64,000 bases of DNA from Micromonospora chokoriensis (GCF_000718555.1 NZ_JOAN01000004.1:186001-250000), one strand, 5' to 3'; numbered from the stretch's first letter, positions 16,759 to 24,918 are shown. Numbers and translations: made by a program. The notes: generated by a model not told the origin, from the letters alone.

Positions 16759-18003
16759 CTATGCCGAGCGCAGCTCGACCAGACTGATCTGCGGCTCCGC
16801 GCCGACCCGGACCGGCGGCCCCCAGAAACCGGCGCCGTTTGTCACGTAGACCTTGGTGCCATCGACCTCGCCGAGCCCACTGACCACCGGCTGCTCCAGT
16901 TTGACGGCCAGGTTGAACGGCACCATCTGACCGCCGTGGGTGTGCCCGGACAGTTGCAGGTCGACGCCGTACCGGGCTGCCTCCTTCGCGGCGAGCGGTT
17001 GGTGCGCGAGCAGGACCACGGGACGGCTCGGGTCGCGGTCACCGAGGGCTGCGGCGAAGTCCGGTGGCGCGGCCAGGCCGGTGCCCGCGGCGGTCAGGTC
17101 GTTCACGCCGGCCAGGTCGAGCACACCGCCCCGAGCCTGGATCTCCTGTCGCCGGTTCTGTAGCACCCGCAGGCCGAGCCGGTCGACCTCCTGGACCCAC
17201 TCCTCCACCCCGGAGTAGTACTCGTGGTTGCCGGTGACGAAGAAGCTGCCGTAGCGGGAGCGCAGGTCACGCAGCGGCTCGGCCGCCGAGCCCAGCTCGG
17301 CCACCGAGCCGTCGACCAGGTCACCGACGACCGCGACGATGTCCGCGTCGAGCCGGTTGATCGCGGCGACGATCCGCTCGGTGTGCGCCCGGCCACGCAG
17401 CGGGCCGAGGTGGATGTCGGAGACGGTGGCGATGCGCAGGCCGTCCATGCTGCGGGGGAGTTTGGCGAGCGGGATCCGTACCCGGTCGAGGTGGGGTGGG
17501 CCGAGCGCGGTGCGGACGCCGTACCCCACGATGCCGGTGGCGGTGAGGCCGGCGAAGATGGCCGCCCCACGGGCCAGCAGCAACCGGCGGCTCGGGTCGT
17601 GGTCCGGTGCCGCGACCGCGCCGACGGCCGGCGGCTCGGTCGGCCCGGCTGCACCGACAAGCACCGGCTCGGGCGCGGCGGTGGTCGGCTCCGCGGCGAC
17701 CACCCGGCGGCGCAGCACCAACCGGGTGACGAGCATCGGGACTTCCAGCACGATTAGTACGACAAGCAGGTAGAACATCAGCGCGAGCCACAGGTAGCCC
17801 GGCCAGGCGAGCCAGTAGAGCCCGGCCTGCGTCCCGGCGAGGGTGACCGGCACGAGTAGGGCCAGCACCAGGGCGGCGATCCCGCCGACGCGTCGCCAGC
17901 GGCCCGGCGCGGTGGTGTCGCGAACGAGTCGCTTCCACAGGTAGAGGTGGATGAGACCGGTGACCAGCGCCAGGACAGCCACGAACCCCAGAACCGCCAT
18001 CAT
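16759..18003 (-). CDS. Membrane-anchored metallophosphoesterase (YkuE-like)
   Basis: A 414-residue calcineurin-like phosphoesterase. About four N-terminal membrane helices (residues 1-100) and a linker precede a fifth hydrophobic segment near residue 150. The catalytic domain shows the metal-binding series DIHLGPLRGRAH, GDLVDG, GNHEYYSG, LLAHQP and SGHTHGGQ. Relatives cleave phosphodiesters of lipids or nucleotides at the cell surface; the substrate here is unknown. An AGGAGG lies 9 nt before the ATG, overlapping the moaD stop, so it is probably translated from the same message as moaA-moaD. Confidence 0.9.
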   Translation of the reverse strand: MMAVLGFVAVLALVTGLIHLYLWKRLVRDTTAPGRWRRVGGIAALVLALLVPVTLAGTQAGLYWLAWPGYLWLALMFYLLVVLIVLEVPMLVTRLVLRRRVVAAEPTTAAPEPVLVGAAGPTEPPAVGAVAAPDHDPSRRLLLARGAAIFAGLTATGIVGYGVRTALGPPHLDRVRIPLAKLPRSMDGLRIATVSDIHLGPLRGRAHTERIVAAINRLDADIVAVVGDLVDGSVAELGSAAEPLRDLRSRYGSFFVTGNHEYYSGVEEWVQEVDRLGLRVLQNRRQEIQARGGVLDLAGVNDLTAAGTGLAAPPDFAAALGDRDPSRPVVLLAHQPLAAKEAARYGVDLQLSGHTHGGQMVPFNLAVKLEQPVVSGLGEVDGTKVYVTNGAGFWGPPVRVGAEPQISLVELRSA

Positions 18004-18015
18004 GTGTGCGCCTCC

Positions 18016-18276
18016 TCAGCCGCCCGCGAACGGGGGCAGGACGTCGATCGTGGCCCCGGCCGGTAGGGGTGCCTGACGATCATGACAGGTGACGCCATTT
18101 ACCAGGAAACTCGCCACCCGCAGCACCCCGGCGAGCCGATCGCCGTGCCGCTGGGTCAGCTCGACCGTGAGGTCGTCGAGTGACCGCCCGGCCGGCATGG
18201 CCTCCTCGGTGCGGCCGGCGGCGGCGCGGGCACCTGCGAAGTAGCGAACGGTCAGCGGTGTCAGCTCCATGCTCAT
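18016..18276 (-). CDS. moaD: Molybdopterin synthase sulfur carrier MoaD
   Basis: An 86-residue ubiquitin-fold sulfur carrier that delivers sulfur as a C-terminal thiocarboxylate to MoaE. It has the beta-grasp pattern (LTVRYFAGARAAAG), the VLRVASFLVNG strand with LPAGATIDVLPPFAGG, and the essential terminal Gly-Gly. The ATG overlaps the moaA stop (ATGA). An internal ATG two codons on (18270) is also possible. Confidence 0.93.
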   Translation of the reverse strand: MSMELTPLTVRYFAGARAAAGRTEEAMPAGRSLDDLTVELTQRHGDRLAGVLRVASFLVNGVTCHDRQAPLPAGATIDVLPPFAGG

Positions 18277-19286
18277 CCCCCGATCGCGGACATCGGGCGG
18301 GTCGGCTGGAGGAAGGTGGGGTCGTCGATGCCGTGCCCGGCGCGCTTGCCCCACATCGCGGTGCGCCAGCGCCGGGCCAACTCGTCGTCGTCCGCGCCGG
18401 TGCGGAGCGCGGCGCGCAGATCCGACTCCTCGGTGGCGAAGAGGCAGGCGCGGACCTGACCGTCGGCGGTCAGCCGGGTGCGGTCGCAGTCCCCGCAGAA
18501 GGGGCGGGTAACGCTGGCGATCACACCGACCCGGGCGGGGCCTCCGTCGACCAGCCAGGTCTCCGCCGGTGCCGCGCCGCGTTCGGCCGGGTCGGGGCTG
18601 AGATCGAACACGGTACGCAGCGACGCCAGGATCTCCTCGGCGGTGACCATGGTGTCGCGGGCCCAACCGTGCTGGGCGTCCAACGGCATCTGCTCGATGA
18701 TCCGCAGCTGGTAGTCGTGGTCGAGGGCGAAGCGGAGCAGCGCCGGCGCCTCGTCCTCGTTGACACCGCGCATGAGCACTGAATTGATCTTCACGGGGTT
18801 GAGCCCGGCGGCTGCCGCCCCGGCGAGCCCGGCCAGCACCGCGTCGAGGCGGGGACGGCGGGTGAGCCTGGTGAACCGGTCCGGATCCAGGGTGTCCAGG
18901 GAGACGTTCACCCGATCTAGACCGGCCGCACGCAACGCCGGGGCCAGCCGGTCCAGGCCGATGCCGTTGGTGGTCAACGACACCCGGGGGCGGGGTTCGA
19001 GGGCGGCGACCGCCGTCACGATGTCGACCAGCCCAGCTCGGATCAGCGGCTCGCCGCCGGTGAATCGCACCTCGGTCACACCGAGTCTTTCGACAGCCAC
19101 CTGGACGAGCCGGACGATCTCCTCGTCGGTCAGCAACTCGGGGCCGGCGAGCCAGGGCAGCCCTTCCGCCGGCATGCAGTAGGTGCAGCGCAGGTTGCAC
19201 TTGTCGGTGAGGGACACGCGCAGGTCCCGGGCGACACGGCCGTACCGGTCGACGAGGACGCCGGCGGTCCCCGGGGCGACGTTCAC
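18273..19286 (-). CDS. moaA: GTP 3',8-cyclase MoaA
   Basis: A 337-residue radical-SAM enzyme that converts GTP to 3',8-cyclo-GTP, the first Moco step. The N-terminal cluster motif is CNLRCTYC; the SAM-binding TGGEPLIR and the second, GTP-binding 4Fe-4S cluster cysteines (FCGDCDRTRL then ACLF) are all present. The C terminus ends GG, needed for activity in studied MoaA proteins. The GTG start overlaps the fructosamine-kinase stop by 4 bp. Confidence 0.97.
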   Translation of the reverse strand: MNVAPGTAGVLVDRYGRVARDLRVSLTDKCNLRCTYCMPAEGLPWLAGPELLTDEEIVRLVQVAVERLGVTEVRFTGGEPLIRAGLVDIVTAVAALEPRPRVSLTTNGIGLDRLAPALRAAGLDRVNVSLDTLDPDRFTRLTRRPRLDAVLAGLAGAAAAGLNPVKINSVLMRGVNEDEAPALLRFALDHDYQLRIIEQMPLDAQHGWARDTMVTAEEILASLRTVFDLSPDPAERGAAPAETWLVDGGPARVGVIASVTRPFCGDCDRTRLTADGQVRACLFATEESDLRAALRTGADDDELARRWRTAMWGKRAGHGIDDPTFLQPTRPMSAIGG

Positions 19287-20197
19287 CTGTCGACCGTAGC
19301 GCGCTCGGCCCGGCTCAGGACGGCACCGGCGGTCTGTACGACCACATCTCGGTAGCTGGCCCCGAAGAGGGCGGTGTGCACGAGCAGCAGATGCAGTTGG
19401 TGCAGAGGCACACGATCGCGCCAGCCCTCCGGCAGCGGCCAACTCTCCTGGTAGGCGGCGAGCACCCGATCCAGGTAGGGGATGCCGCCGAAGAGGGCGA
19501 GCTGGGCGAGATCGGTCTCCCGGTGCCCACCGTGGGCTGCCGGGTCGATGAGCCAGACCCGGTCGTCGGCCCCCCACAGCACGTTGCCCGGCCACAGGTC
19601 ACCGTGGATGCGCGCGGGCGGCTCGTCGCCGCCGAGCCCGTCGACGCGGCTGATCACCTGCTCCACCAGAGCGGCATCGGCGGCGGTCAGCGCGCCACCG
19701 TCGACCGAGCGTCGCAGGTAGGGGGCGAGACGTCGCTCGGCGAACCACGTCGACCAGGGCCCGTCGGTGGCGGTGTTGTCCGCAGGGAGCGACCCGATGA
19801 AGCCGGGCCAGGTCGCACCGAAGCTGGTTGCGCCCGCCCGGTGCAGCTCGGCCAACTCCCGACCGAATCGCTCCGCGGCCTCCGGCGTCGGCTCGCCGGG
19901 CTCGACCCAGTCGAGCGCCAGCAGCTCCGGCAACACCACGATCACCTCGGGTACGCCCACCGCGTCGGCCTCCCGCAGCCAGCGCAGGCCGGCGGCCTCG
20001 GCGGTGAAGAAGCCCTCCGGCACCGGGCAGGCGGCCCCCTCCGGCCAGGATTTGGCGAAGACGGAGTGGCCGTCGTCGAGGGTGAGCCGGGCGGCGCCGC
20101 AGATGTTGCCACCGGCGACCGGCGTCTCCCGGAGCCGCTGATGGGTCCGGAAGGTCGGCAGGTGTGCCGGGTGCGCGCGCAGGTACGCCAGGTCCAT
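19283..20197 (-). CDS. Fructosamine-3-kinase family protein
   Basis: A 304-residue aminoglycoside-phosphotransferase-fold kinase of the fructosamine kinase family, which phosphorylates sugars attached to amines so that the adduct falls apart. The signature residues are GGNICGAARL (nucleotide loop), FAKSW (ATP Lys), HGDLWPGNVLWG (catalytic Asp) and DPAAHGGHRETDLA (metal Asp). It is the first gene of a four-gene operon with moaA, moaD and a phosphoesterase, an odd partner for Moco synthesis. The start is supported by a taccgt -10 6 nt upstream. Confidence 0.9.
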   Translation of the reverse strand: MDLAYLRAHPAHLPTFRTHQRLRETPVAGGNICGAARLTLDDGHSVFAKSWPEGAACPVPEGFFTAEAAGLRWLREADAVGVPEVIVVLPELLALDWVEPGEPTPEAAERFGRELAELHRAGATSFGATWPGFIGSLPADNTATDGPWSTWFAERRLAPYLRRSVDGGALTAADAALVEQVISRVDGLGGDEPPARIHGDLWPGNVLWGADDRVWLIDPAAHGGHRETDLAQLALFGGIPYLDRVLAAYQESWPLPEGWRDRVPLHQLHLLLVHTALFGASYRDVVVQTAGAVLSRAERATVDR

Positions 20198-20203
20198 CAG
20201 CGC

Positions 20204-20209
20204 ACGGTA
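20204..20209 (-). promoter_or_regulatory. -10 taccgt of the FN3K-moaA-moaD-MPE operon
   Basis: On the minus strand it is followed by 6 nt and the ATG at 20197, so the whole operon probably starts leaderless. Confidence 0.45.
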
Positions 20210-20304
20210 ACCGCTCCTTACGACAGCCAGGTGTCGCCCGACGACATCGGCGCACTTTCCGCATTCGTAGGTGTGGCGTGAGCAGGGAAAACACGTTCAG
20301 TAAC

Positions 20305-20330
20305 TGTGGATAAGTCGCGTGTCATCCACA
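20305..20330. promoter_or_regulatory. Inverted pair of DnaA-box-like sites
   Basis: tgtggataa (20305-20313) is the exact complement of the consensus ttatccaca, and tcatccaca (20322-20330) differs by one base. Together they form a ctgtggat / atccacag inverted repeat in the divergent region between the FN3K operon and the DUF4192 gene. Confidence 0.5.
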
Positions 20331-20370
20331 GGGGTGGCAGGGCCTGGTGGGCCCGCCGCAGGCTTCCGAC

Positions 20371-21414
20371 ATGACCTCGACCGAACGCCCTCAGCTCGCC
20401 GTCCGCTCACCCGCCGACCTGATCGCCGCCGTGCCGTACCTGCTCGGGTTTCATCCCACCGACAGCGTGGTCGCCGTGGCGCTGGTCGGCCGGCAGATCA
20501 TCTTCGCCGCCCGTGCGGACCTGCCCGACTCGACCGATCCGGGCGGGCTGGCCGGGCACCTGGCTGGGGTGATCCGCCGGCAGGGTGCGGAGGCCGCCAC
20601 GGTGGTGGGTTACGGGCAACCTGAGCGGGTCACTCCAGCCGTGGACGCGGTACGCGACGCGCTGAGCGAGTTCGGCCTGCACGTGCTCGACGCGCTGCGG
20701 GTGACCGACGGCCGCTGGTGGTCCTATCTCTGCACCGAGCCCGACTGCTGTCCGCCTGAGGGGCGTCGCTACGACCCGACCGTCAACCGGGTGACCGCCT
20801 CGGCGGTCTTCGCCGGTCAGGTCGCCCTCCCCGACCGGGCCGCCCTGGTGGCGCAGGTGGCACCGGTGGACGGCCCGGCCCGGGACGCGGCCCGCGCGGC
20901 CACCGCCCGTGCCGAGTCGAGACTGGCCGAGTTGATCGAGCAGGCGCCCGAGAGTGATCTGCTCGGCGGTCGGGCGCTGCGCTCCGCCGGGGTGGCCGCG
21001 GTCCGCGAGGCCCAGCGCCGGCAGCGGCGTGGTGAGCGGCTCGACGACGACGAGGTGGCCTGGCTGAGCCTGCTGATGACCCACCTGCCGGTCCGCGATC
21101 ACGCCTGGGAACGCACCGACGGTCGGGACCGGGACATCGCCCTCTGGACCGACGTGCTGCGCCGTGCCGAGCCGGAGGTGGCCGCCGCTCCGGGCGCGCT
21201 GCTGGCGTTCGCCGCCTGGCGCGCTGGACAGGGGGCGTTGGCGGCGGTGGCGCTCGAACGCACGCTCGACCTGCACCCCGACTACTCGCTCGCCATGCTG
21301 CTGGACGACCTGCTCCGGCGCGGCGTGCCCCCATCCGAGCTGGACGGCTGGCCGTCGGTCGGTATGCCCGGGGTCATCCGCCCCCGCAAACGGAGCCGTC
21401 GTGGCCGGCGTTGA
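20371..21414 (+). CDS. DUF4192 domain-containing protein
   Basis: A 347-residue actinobacterial protein of unknown function. The start of the domain is typical: VRSPADLIAAVPYLLGFHPTDSVVAVAL. Two alpha/beta repeats follow with a helical C-terminal half (LAFAAWRAGQGALAAVALERTLDLHPDYSLAMLL). It has no signal peptide or membrane helices, so it is cytoplasmic. The ATG at 20371 is preferred over a GTG at 20347 because the conserved block starts soon after it. The upstream region holds two DnaA-like boxes. Confidence 0.85.
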   Translation: MTSTERPQLAVRSPADLIAAVPYLLGFHPTDSVVAVALVGRQIIFAARADLPDSTDPGGLAGHLAGVIRRQGAEAATVVGYGQPERVTPAVDAVRDALSEFGLHVLDALRVTDGRWWSYLCTEPDCCPPEGRRYDPTVNRVTASAVFAGQVALPDRAALVAQVAPVDGPARDAARAATARAESRLAELIEQAPESDLLGGRALRSAGVAAVREAQRRQRRGERLDDDEVAWLSLLMTHLPVRDHAWERTDGRDRDIALWTDVLRRAEPEVAAAPGALLAFAAWRAGQGALAAVALERTLDLHPDYSLAMLLDDLLRRGVPPSELDGWPSVGMPGVIRPRKRSRRGRR

Positions 21415-21420
21415 CCGTCC

Positions 21421-21456
21421 TGGTAATACCGCCGGTGCTACCAAGGTTGATACGCT
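21421..21456 (+). promoter_or_regulatory. Operator and -10 of the RHH/PIN-like toxin-antitoxin operon
   Basis: A 23-bp palindrome (21421-21443) has 9 of 11 matching pairs, outer arms tggta / taccA and inner arms accg / cggt. It sits 8 bp before a -10 tacgct (21451-21456), which ends 7 nt before ATG 21464. This is the expected place for autorepression by the ribbon-helix-helix antitoxin. Confidence 0.6.
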
Positions 21457-21463
21457 GGCAGCC

Positions 21464-21715
21464 ATGACCGTGAAGCGCTCCGTGAGCCTCCCCGACGACG
21501 TCGCGGATTGGCTTGACCGGCAGCCCAACGTCTCGGCCGCGATAACTGCGGCAGTACGGGTCCAGATGGCCCGCGTGCACCTCGACGAAGTGCTGCGGCG
21601 AGCCGGCATCGAGGTGACCGAGGCGGGCAGGGCGCGGTGGCGGGAGCGGCTGGCGACACCCATTCCGGCGGATGCGTTGGCCGAGGGGCGTCGGATGTTG
21701 GGACGCGTCGAATGA
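21464..21715 (+). CDS. Ribbon-helix-helix antitoxin-like protein
   Basis: An 83-residue protein with an N-terminal strand (KRSVSLPDDVADWL) and helix pattern (NVSAAITAAVRVQMA) of MetJ/Arc-type ribbon-helix-helix DNA-binding proteins, followed by a helical C-terminal tail that would bind the toxin. It overlaps the following PIN-like gene by ATGA, the standard antitoxin-toxin arrangement. The ATG is set by the -10 7 nt upstream, and a palindrome overlaps the promoter. Confidence 0.8.
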   Translation: MTVKRSVSLPDDVADWLDRQPNVSAAITAAVRVQMARVHLDEVLRRAGIEVTEAGRARWRERLATPIPADALAEGRRMLGRVE

Positions 21716-22110
21716 GCGATCAGATCGTGGCCGTGTTCGACGCGTCGGCGTTGACGGCCTACATCGAGGGCAACGTCTCGGTGGGGGAGTTGATGCTGGA
21801 GGTCGCCGACGAGGGTCGGCAGGTGGCCGTCCCGGCGACCTGCCTGGCGGTTGCCTTCGCGGGCGTGAACGACGAGATCGACGCCGCGCTACTGGCCCTG
21901 ATGACGACTGCCCCGATGATCCGCCTGCTGCCGCTCGACGGTGAAGACGTGCGAGACACCGGCGTGCTGGCCCGCGCCGCGGACGGAGACATCTCGTTCG
22001 GTCATGCCGCCCGCGCGGCGATCATCCACGAGGCGCACTACGCGACCCTGCAACCCAAGGCGGCGGCGAAGGTGCTGCCCACCAACTGGAGCATCCTCGA
22101 CCTGTCCTGA
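21712..22110 (+). CDS. PIN-like toxin protein, degenerate active site
   Basis: A 132-residue protein with a PIN-like fold pattern: the first strand VAVFDASALTAYIEG holds the usual first Asp. The other PIN acids are not evident. The Glu normally found in the VPATCLAVAF helix is absent, and the DISFGHAARAAII and YATLQPKAA segments lack the usual Asp residues. It is coupled by ATGA to the RHH antitoxin. It may be an inactive or altered VapC relative, or bind RNA without cleaving. Confidence 0.7.
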   Translation: MSDQIVAVFDASALTAYIEGNVSVGELMLEVADEGRQVAVPATCLAVAFAGVNDEIDAALLALMTTAPMIRLLPLDGEDVRDTGVLARAADGDISFGHAARAAIIHEAHYATLQPKAAAKVLPTNWSILDLS

Positions 22111-22229
22111 ACTGCGCCTCGCGACGCCCTCCGTCGAAGGATGTACGCGTTGCTCCTGTCCACGGCCGACGCGGCCGGGCCACCACCGCCGGAGAATGAT
22201 CTCGTGTCCGCTCTCCGCACTGGTACGAC

Positions 22230-22946
22230 ATGACCCCCGAACTGCTGCTGTCGCTGGCCGGGCTGGCGTTGATCGACAGCACAAGCATCGGCACCCTCTT
22301 CATCCCGGTCTGGCTGCTGCTCGCCCCCGGGTCGGTCAACGTCCGGCGGATTCTGGGCTACCTCGCCACGATCGCGGTGTTCTACCTCGCGGTCGGGCTG
22401 CTGCTGGTCTGGGGTGGCAGCCGGTTGGGCGACGCGTTGGGCGGTGCGCTGGACAACCGGGGTGTCCTCTGGGCGCAACTCGTCCTCGGCGTGGGAATGT
22501 TGGCGCTCAGCTTCCGCTACGACGGTAAGCGGCGTCCCCGTACCGGTGGCGTGTTGCGCTGGCGGGACCGGGCCACCGCCGGGGATTCGTCGGCCCGCTG
22601 GTTGGTCGGGCTCGCGCTGCTCGCGGCGCTCGCCGAGGTGGCGACCATGCTCCCGTACCTCGGTGCGGTTGGCCTGTTGGCCACCTCGCGGGTGGGTGCG
22701 GCGGGCGTGGTGGCGCTGCTGGCCGGGTATTGCCTGGTCATGGTGCTGCCGGCGGTGTTGTTGCTGGCTGCCAGGGTGGCCCGGCCGCGACTGGTCGAGC
22801 CGGTGCTGGCCCGCCTGAACACCTGGATCGTCACGAAGGCGGGCAGCGCGTTGGGCTGGATCCTCGGCATCGCAGGCTTCCTGATCGCCCGCGACGCCGC
22901 CGCGCGGCTGGCCCTGTTCGACCTGATCGACCGGATCGGTCGCTGA
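22230..22946 (+). CDS. GAP family (Sap-like) membrane protein
   Basis: A 238-residue membrane protein with six predicted helices, similar in layout to LysE/GAP family proteins such as mycobacterial Sap. The first helix, LLSLAGLALIDSTSIGTLFIPVWLLL, resembles the LysE helix with its D-S-x-x-x-G pattern, and a long cytoplasmic loop lies between helices 3 and 4. Family members are associated with export of glycolipids; the substrate here is unknown. It converges on fdhD with 13 bp between the stops. Confidence 0.75.
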   Translation: MTPELLLSLAGLALIDSTSIGTLFIPVWLLLAPGSVNVRRILGYLATIAVFYLAVGLLLVWGGSRLGDALGGALDNRGVLWAQLVLGVGMLALSFRYDGKRRPRTGGVLRWRDRATAGDSSARWLVGLALLAALAEVATMLPYLGAVGLLATSRVGAAGVVALLAGYCLVMVLPAVLLLAARVARPRLVEPVLARLNTWIVTKAGSALGWILGIAGFLIARDAAARLALFDLIDRIGR

Positions 22947-22959
22947 CGCGGCGCTCGCC

Positions 22960-23826
22960 TCAGACCGGCTGCTCCACCGTGATCCGGTGCGGCCCGGTGT
23001 AGACGTTCATGGTCCGCCCGCGCAGGAAGCCGACAAGTGTCATCCCCGCCTCGTCCGCCAGTTCGGCGGCGAGGGTGCTCGGGGCGGACACGGCCGCCAG
23101 CAGCGGCAACCCCGCCATCCACGCCTTCTGGGTCAGCTCGAAGCTGGCCCGTCCGGAGACCAGCAGCAGGTGCCCGGCGAGCGGCAGCCGGCGTTCCCGC
23201 ACGGCCCAGCCGATCACCTTGTCCACCGCGTTGTGCCGGCCCACGTCTTCCCGGAGCACCACCAGCTCACCATCGGGGGTGAACAACCCCGCCGCGTGCA
23301 GCCCGCCGGTCCGATCGAAGCCGCGCTGGGCGGCGCGCAACCGGTCGGGCAGGTCGGCCAGCAGCGTGGCCGGCACGCTGAGCGGATCGGCCGAGACCGA
23401 GAACAATGACCGGGTACGGATCGCGTCGATGCTGGCCTTGCCGCAGACCCCGCAGGAACTCGTCGTGTAGAAGTTCCGGGACGGGTCGGTGGTCGGTTCC
23501 GGAACGCCGGGGGCGAGCACCACGTCCACCACGTTGTACGTGTTCGGCGTCTCCGCGCCGGCACAGAGCTGCGCGGTCAGCACGTCGTCGGTCGACCGGA
23601 TCAGCCCCTCCGTCAGCAGGAACCCGATGGCGAGGTCCAGGTCGTCGCCGGGGGTGCGCATGGTGACGGCGAGCGGCTTGCGCCGGCCGGGGCCGGCCGC
23701 GCCGACCCGGATCTCCAGCGGCTCCTCCACCGCGAGCGTGTCCGGTCGGCGAACCGACCCGCGTCCAGCGGAAGCCGCGTCCAGGTCGATCCGGAGTACG
23801 CCCCGCCGATCAGTTGCCCGTCCCAT
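22960..23826 (-). CDS. fdhD: Formate dehydrogenase accessory sulfurtransferase FdhD
   Basis: FdhD passes sulfur from a cysteine desulfurase to Moco so that formate dehydrogenase becomes active. The 288-residue protein contains [20 protein letters not shown], the CxxC sulfur-transfer loop in [36 protein letters not shown] and the C-terminal [14 protein letters not shown]. The ATG at 23826 has GGAGG 8 nt upstream; another ATG five codons earlier is possible. No formate dehydrogenase gene is in the window. It is divergent from mobA. Confidence 0.95.
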   Translation of the reverse strand: MGRATDRRGVLRIDLDAASAGRGSVRRPDTLAVEEPLEIRVGAAGPGRRKPLAVTMRTPGDDLDLAIGFLLTEGLIRSTDDVLTAQLCAGAETPNTYNVVDVVLAPGVPEPTTDPSRNFYTTSSCGVCGKASIDAIRTRSLFSVSADPLSVPATLLADLPDRLRAAQRGFDRTGGLHAAGLFTPDGELVVLREDVGRHNAVDKVIGWAVRERRLPLAGHLLLVSGRASFELTQKAWMAGLPLLAAVSAPSTLAAELADEAGMTLVGFLRGRTMNVYTGPHRITVEQPV

Positions 23827-23875
23827 CCCGCCATCCTCCACCCCACCCCAGCCCCACCCACCCCCAACCCCGCGC

Positions 23876-23936
23876 GTTGATCATGAAGTTGTCCGCGCGT
23901 GTCGTCGGCGTGTCGAGCGATAAACTCATGATCACC
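23876..23936. repeat. Palindromic intergenic repeat, family B
   Basis: About 60 bp with inverted ends: gttgatcatgaagtt at the left and the complement of ggtgatcatgagttt at the right. It lies between divergent fdhD and mobA. The design parallels family A but the sequence differs. Confidence 0.6.
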
Positions 23937-23977
23937 AGGGCGAGGGGCGGGTCGGCCCGTTCGGGCGCTGGCACGGT

Positions 23978-23983
23978 TACGGT
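23978..23983 (+). promoter_or_regulatory. -10 tacggt before mobA
   Basis: The hexamer ends 6 nt before the GTG at 23990, giving a probable leaderless mobA-DUF6457 transcript. Confidence 0.45.
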
Positions 23984-23989
23984 GGCCGG

Positions 23990-24664
23990 GTGGGGACGTA
24001 CGCCGCTGTGGTGCTCGCGGGTGGGGCCGCCCGACGGATGGGCGGGGTCGACAAGCCCGCGCTTCCGGTCGGCGGTCGGCCGATGCGTGACCGGGTGCTG
24101 GCCGCCGTCGCCGATGCGACGCCGCGGGTGCTGGTCGGTGTGGCTGACGCTGTGCCGGCGGGTGTGCGGGTCACCCGGGAGGACCCGCCAGGCGGGGGCC
24201 CGGTCGCCGCGGCGGCTGCCGGGCTGGCACTGCTCGATCCCGACACGGCATTTGTCGCGCTGCTCGCCGCCGACCTGCCGCTGCTCACCCGGGCCGCGAT
24301 CGGCGATCTGCTGCAGCACCTCGACCGGGAGACCCCCGACACCGAACCGGCGGGCGGGTGCTCTGCTCCCGCATCGCCGGCCCGCAACGGCCTCGGCGCC
24401 GAGCGAGGGCCCGACGGGGCGTGCTTCGTGGACGGGGACGGGCGGCGGCAGTCGCTCTGCGGTGTCTGGCGGGTCGCCGCGCTGCGGGCGGCGTTGAACC
24501 GGCTGACGGTCGAGCGGGGCGGCAGCCTGGCCGGAGCACCGGTCCGGGCGCTGCTGGCCGGTCTCGTCGTGCGGGAGGTGCCCTGGTCCGGCGATGGCCC
24601 GCCGCCGTGGTTCGACTGCGACACTGACGAGGACGTACGCCGGGCGGAGGAGTGGGCGCGATGA
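23990..24664 (+). CDS. mobA: Molybdenum cofactor guanylyltransferase MobA
   Basis: MobA attaches GMP to Mo-molybdopterin to make the bis-MGD cofactor used by formate dehydrogenases and nitrate reductases. The 224-residue protein starts with the nucleotidyltransferase signature VVLAGGAARRMGGVDKPALPVGG, followed by EDPPGGGPVAAAAAGL, the metal-binding LLAADLPLL and, near the end, FDCDTDEDVRRAEEW. It overlaps the next small gene by ATGA and is divergent from fdhD, so both bis-MGD enzyme maturation factors sit together. Confidence 0.93.
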   Translation: MGTYAAVVLAGGAARRMGGVDKPALPVGGRPMRDRVLAAVADATPRVLVGVADAVPAGVRVTREDPPGGGPVAAAAAGLALLDPDTAFVALLAADLPLLTRAAIGDLLQHLDRETPDTEPAGGCSAPASPARNGLGAERGPDGACFVDGDGRRQSLCGVWRVAALRAALNRLTVERGGSLAGAPVRALLAGLVVREVPWSGDGPPPWFDCDTDEDVRRAEEWAR

Positions 24665-24918
24665 CGGTGATGGACGACTGGGTCACGGCGGTCTGCGCCG
24701 AGTTGGATCTGGACCCGGCCGGGGTGCCGGTGCCGGCGGTGTTGGATCTGGCCCGGGACGTCGCCCACCAGGTGCTGCGTCCGGGTGCGCCGGTCACCGC
24801 GTACCTGCTCGGGTTGGCGGTTGGCCGGGGTGCCGAGCCGGCGGACGCCGCGGCCCGGATCAGCGCGCTGGCCGGCACCTGGCCGGTCGAGCTGGGCGCC
24901 GATCCGACGGCCCCCTGA
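24661..24918 (+). CDS. DUF6457 family small protein
   Basis: An 85-residue acidic helical protein resembling the DUF6457 family (DDWVTAVCAELDL near the start, LDLARDVAHQVLRPGAPVTAYLLGLAVG in the middle). Its ATG overlaps the mobA stop, so it is translationally coupled to it. This pairing suggests a Moco-related accessory role, but no catalytic residue can be named. Confidence 0.75.
   Translation: MTVMDDWVTAVCAELDLDPAGVPVPAVLDLARDVAHQVLRPGAPVTAYLLGLAVGRGAEPADAAARISALAGTWPVELGADPTAP

Noticed and set aside
14142..16787. Long plus-strand open frame of 881 codons opposite the EndoQ-UvrD gene
   Set aside because: It is an antisense shadow caused by GC-rich third positions. It has no domain or ribosome-binding site, and the minus-strand frame carries all motifs.
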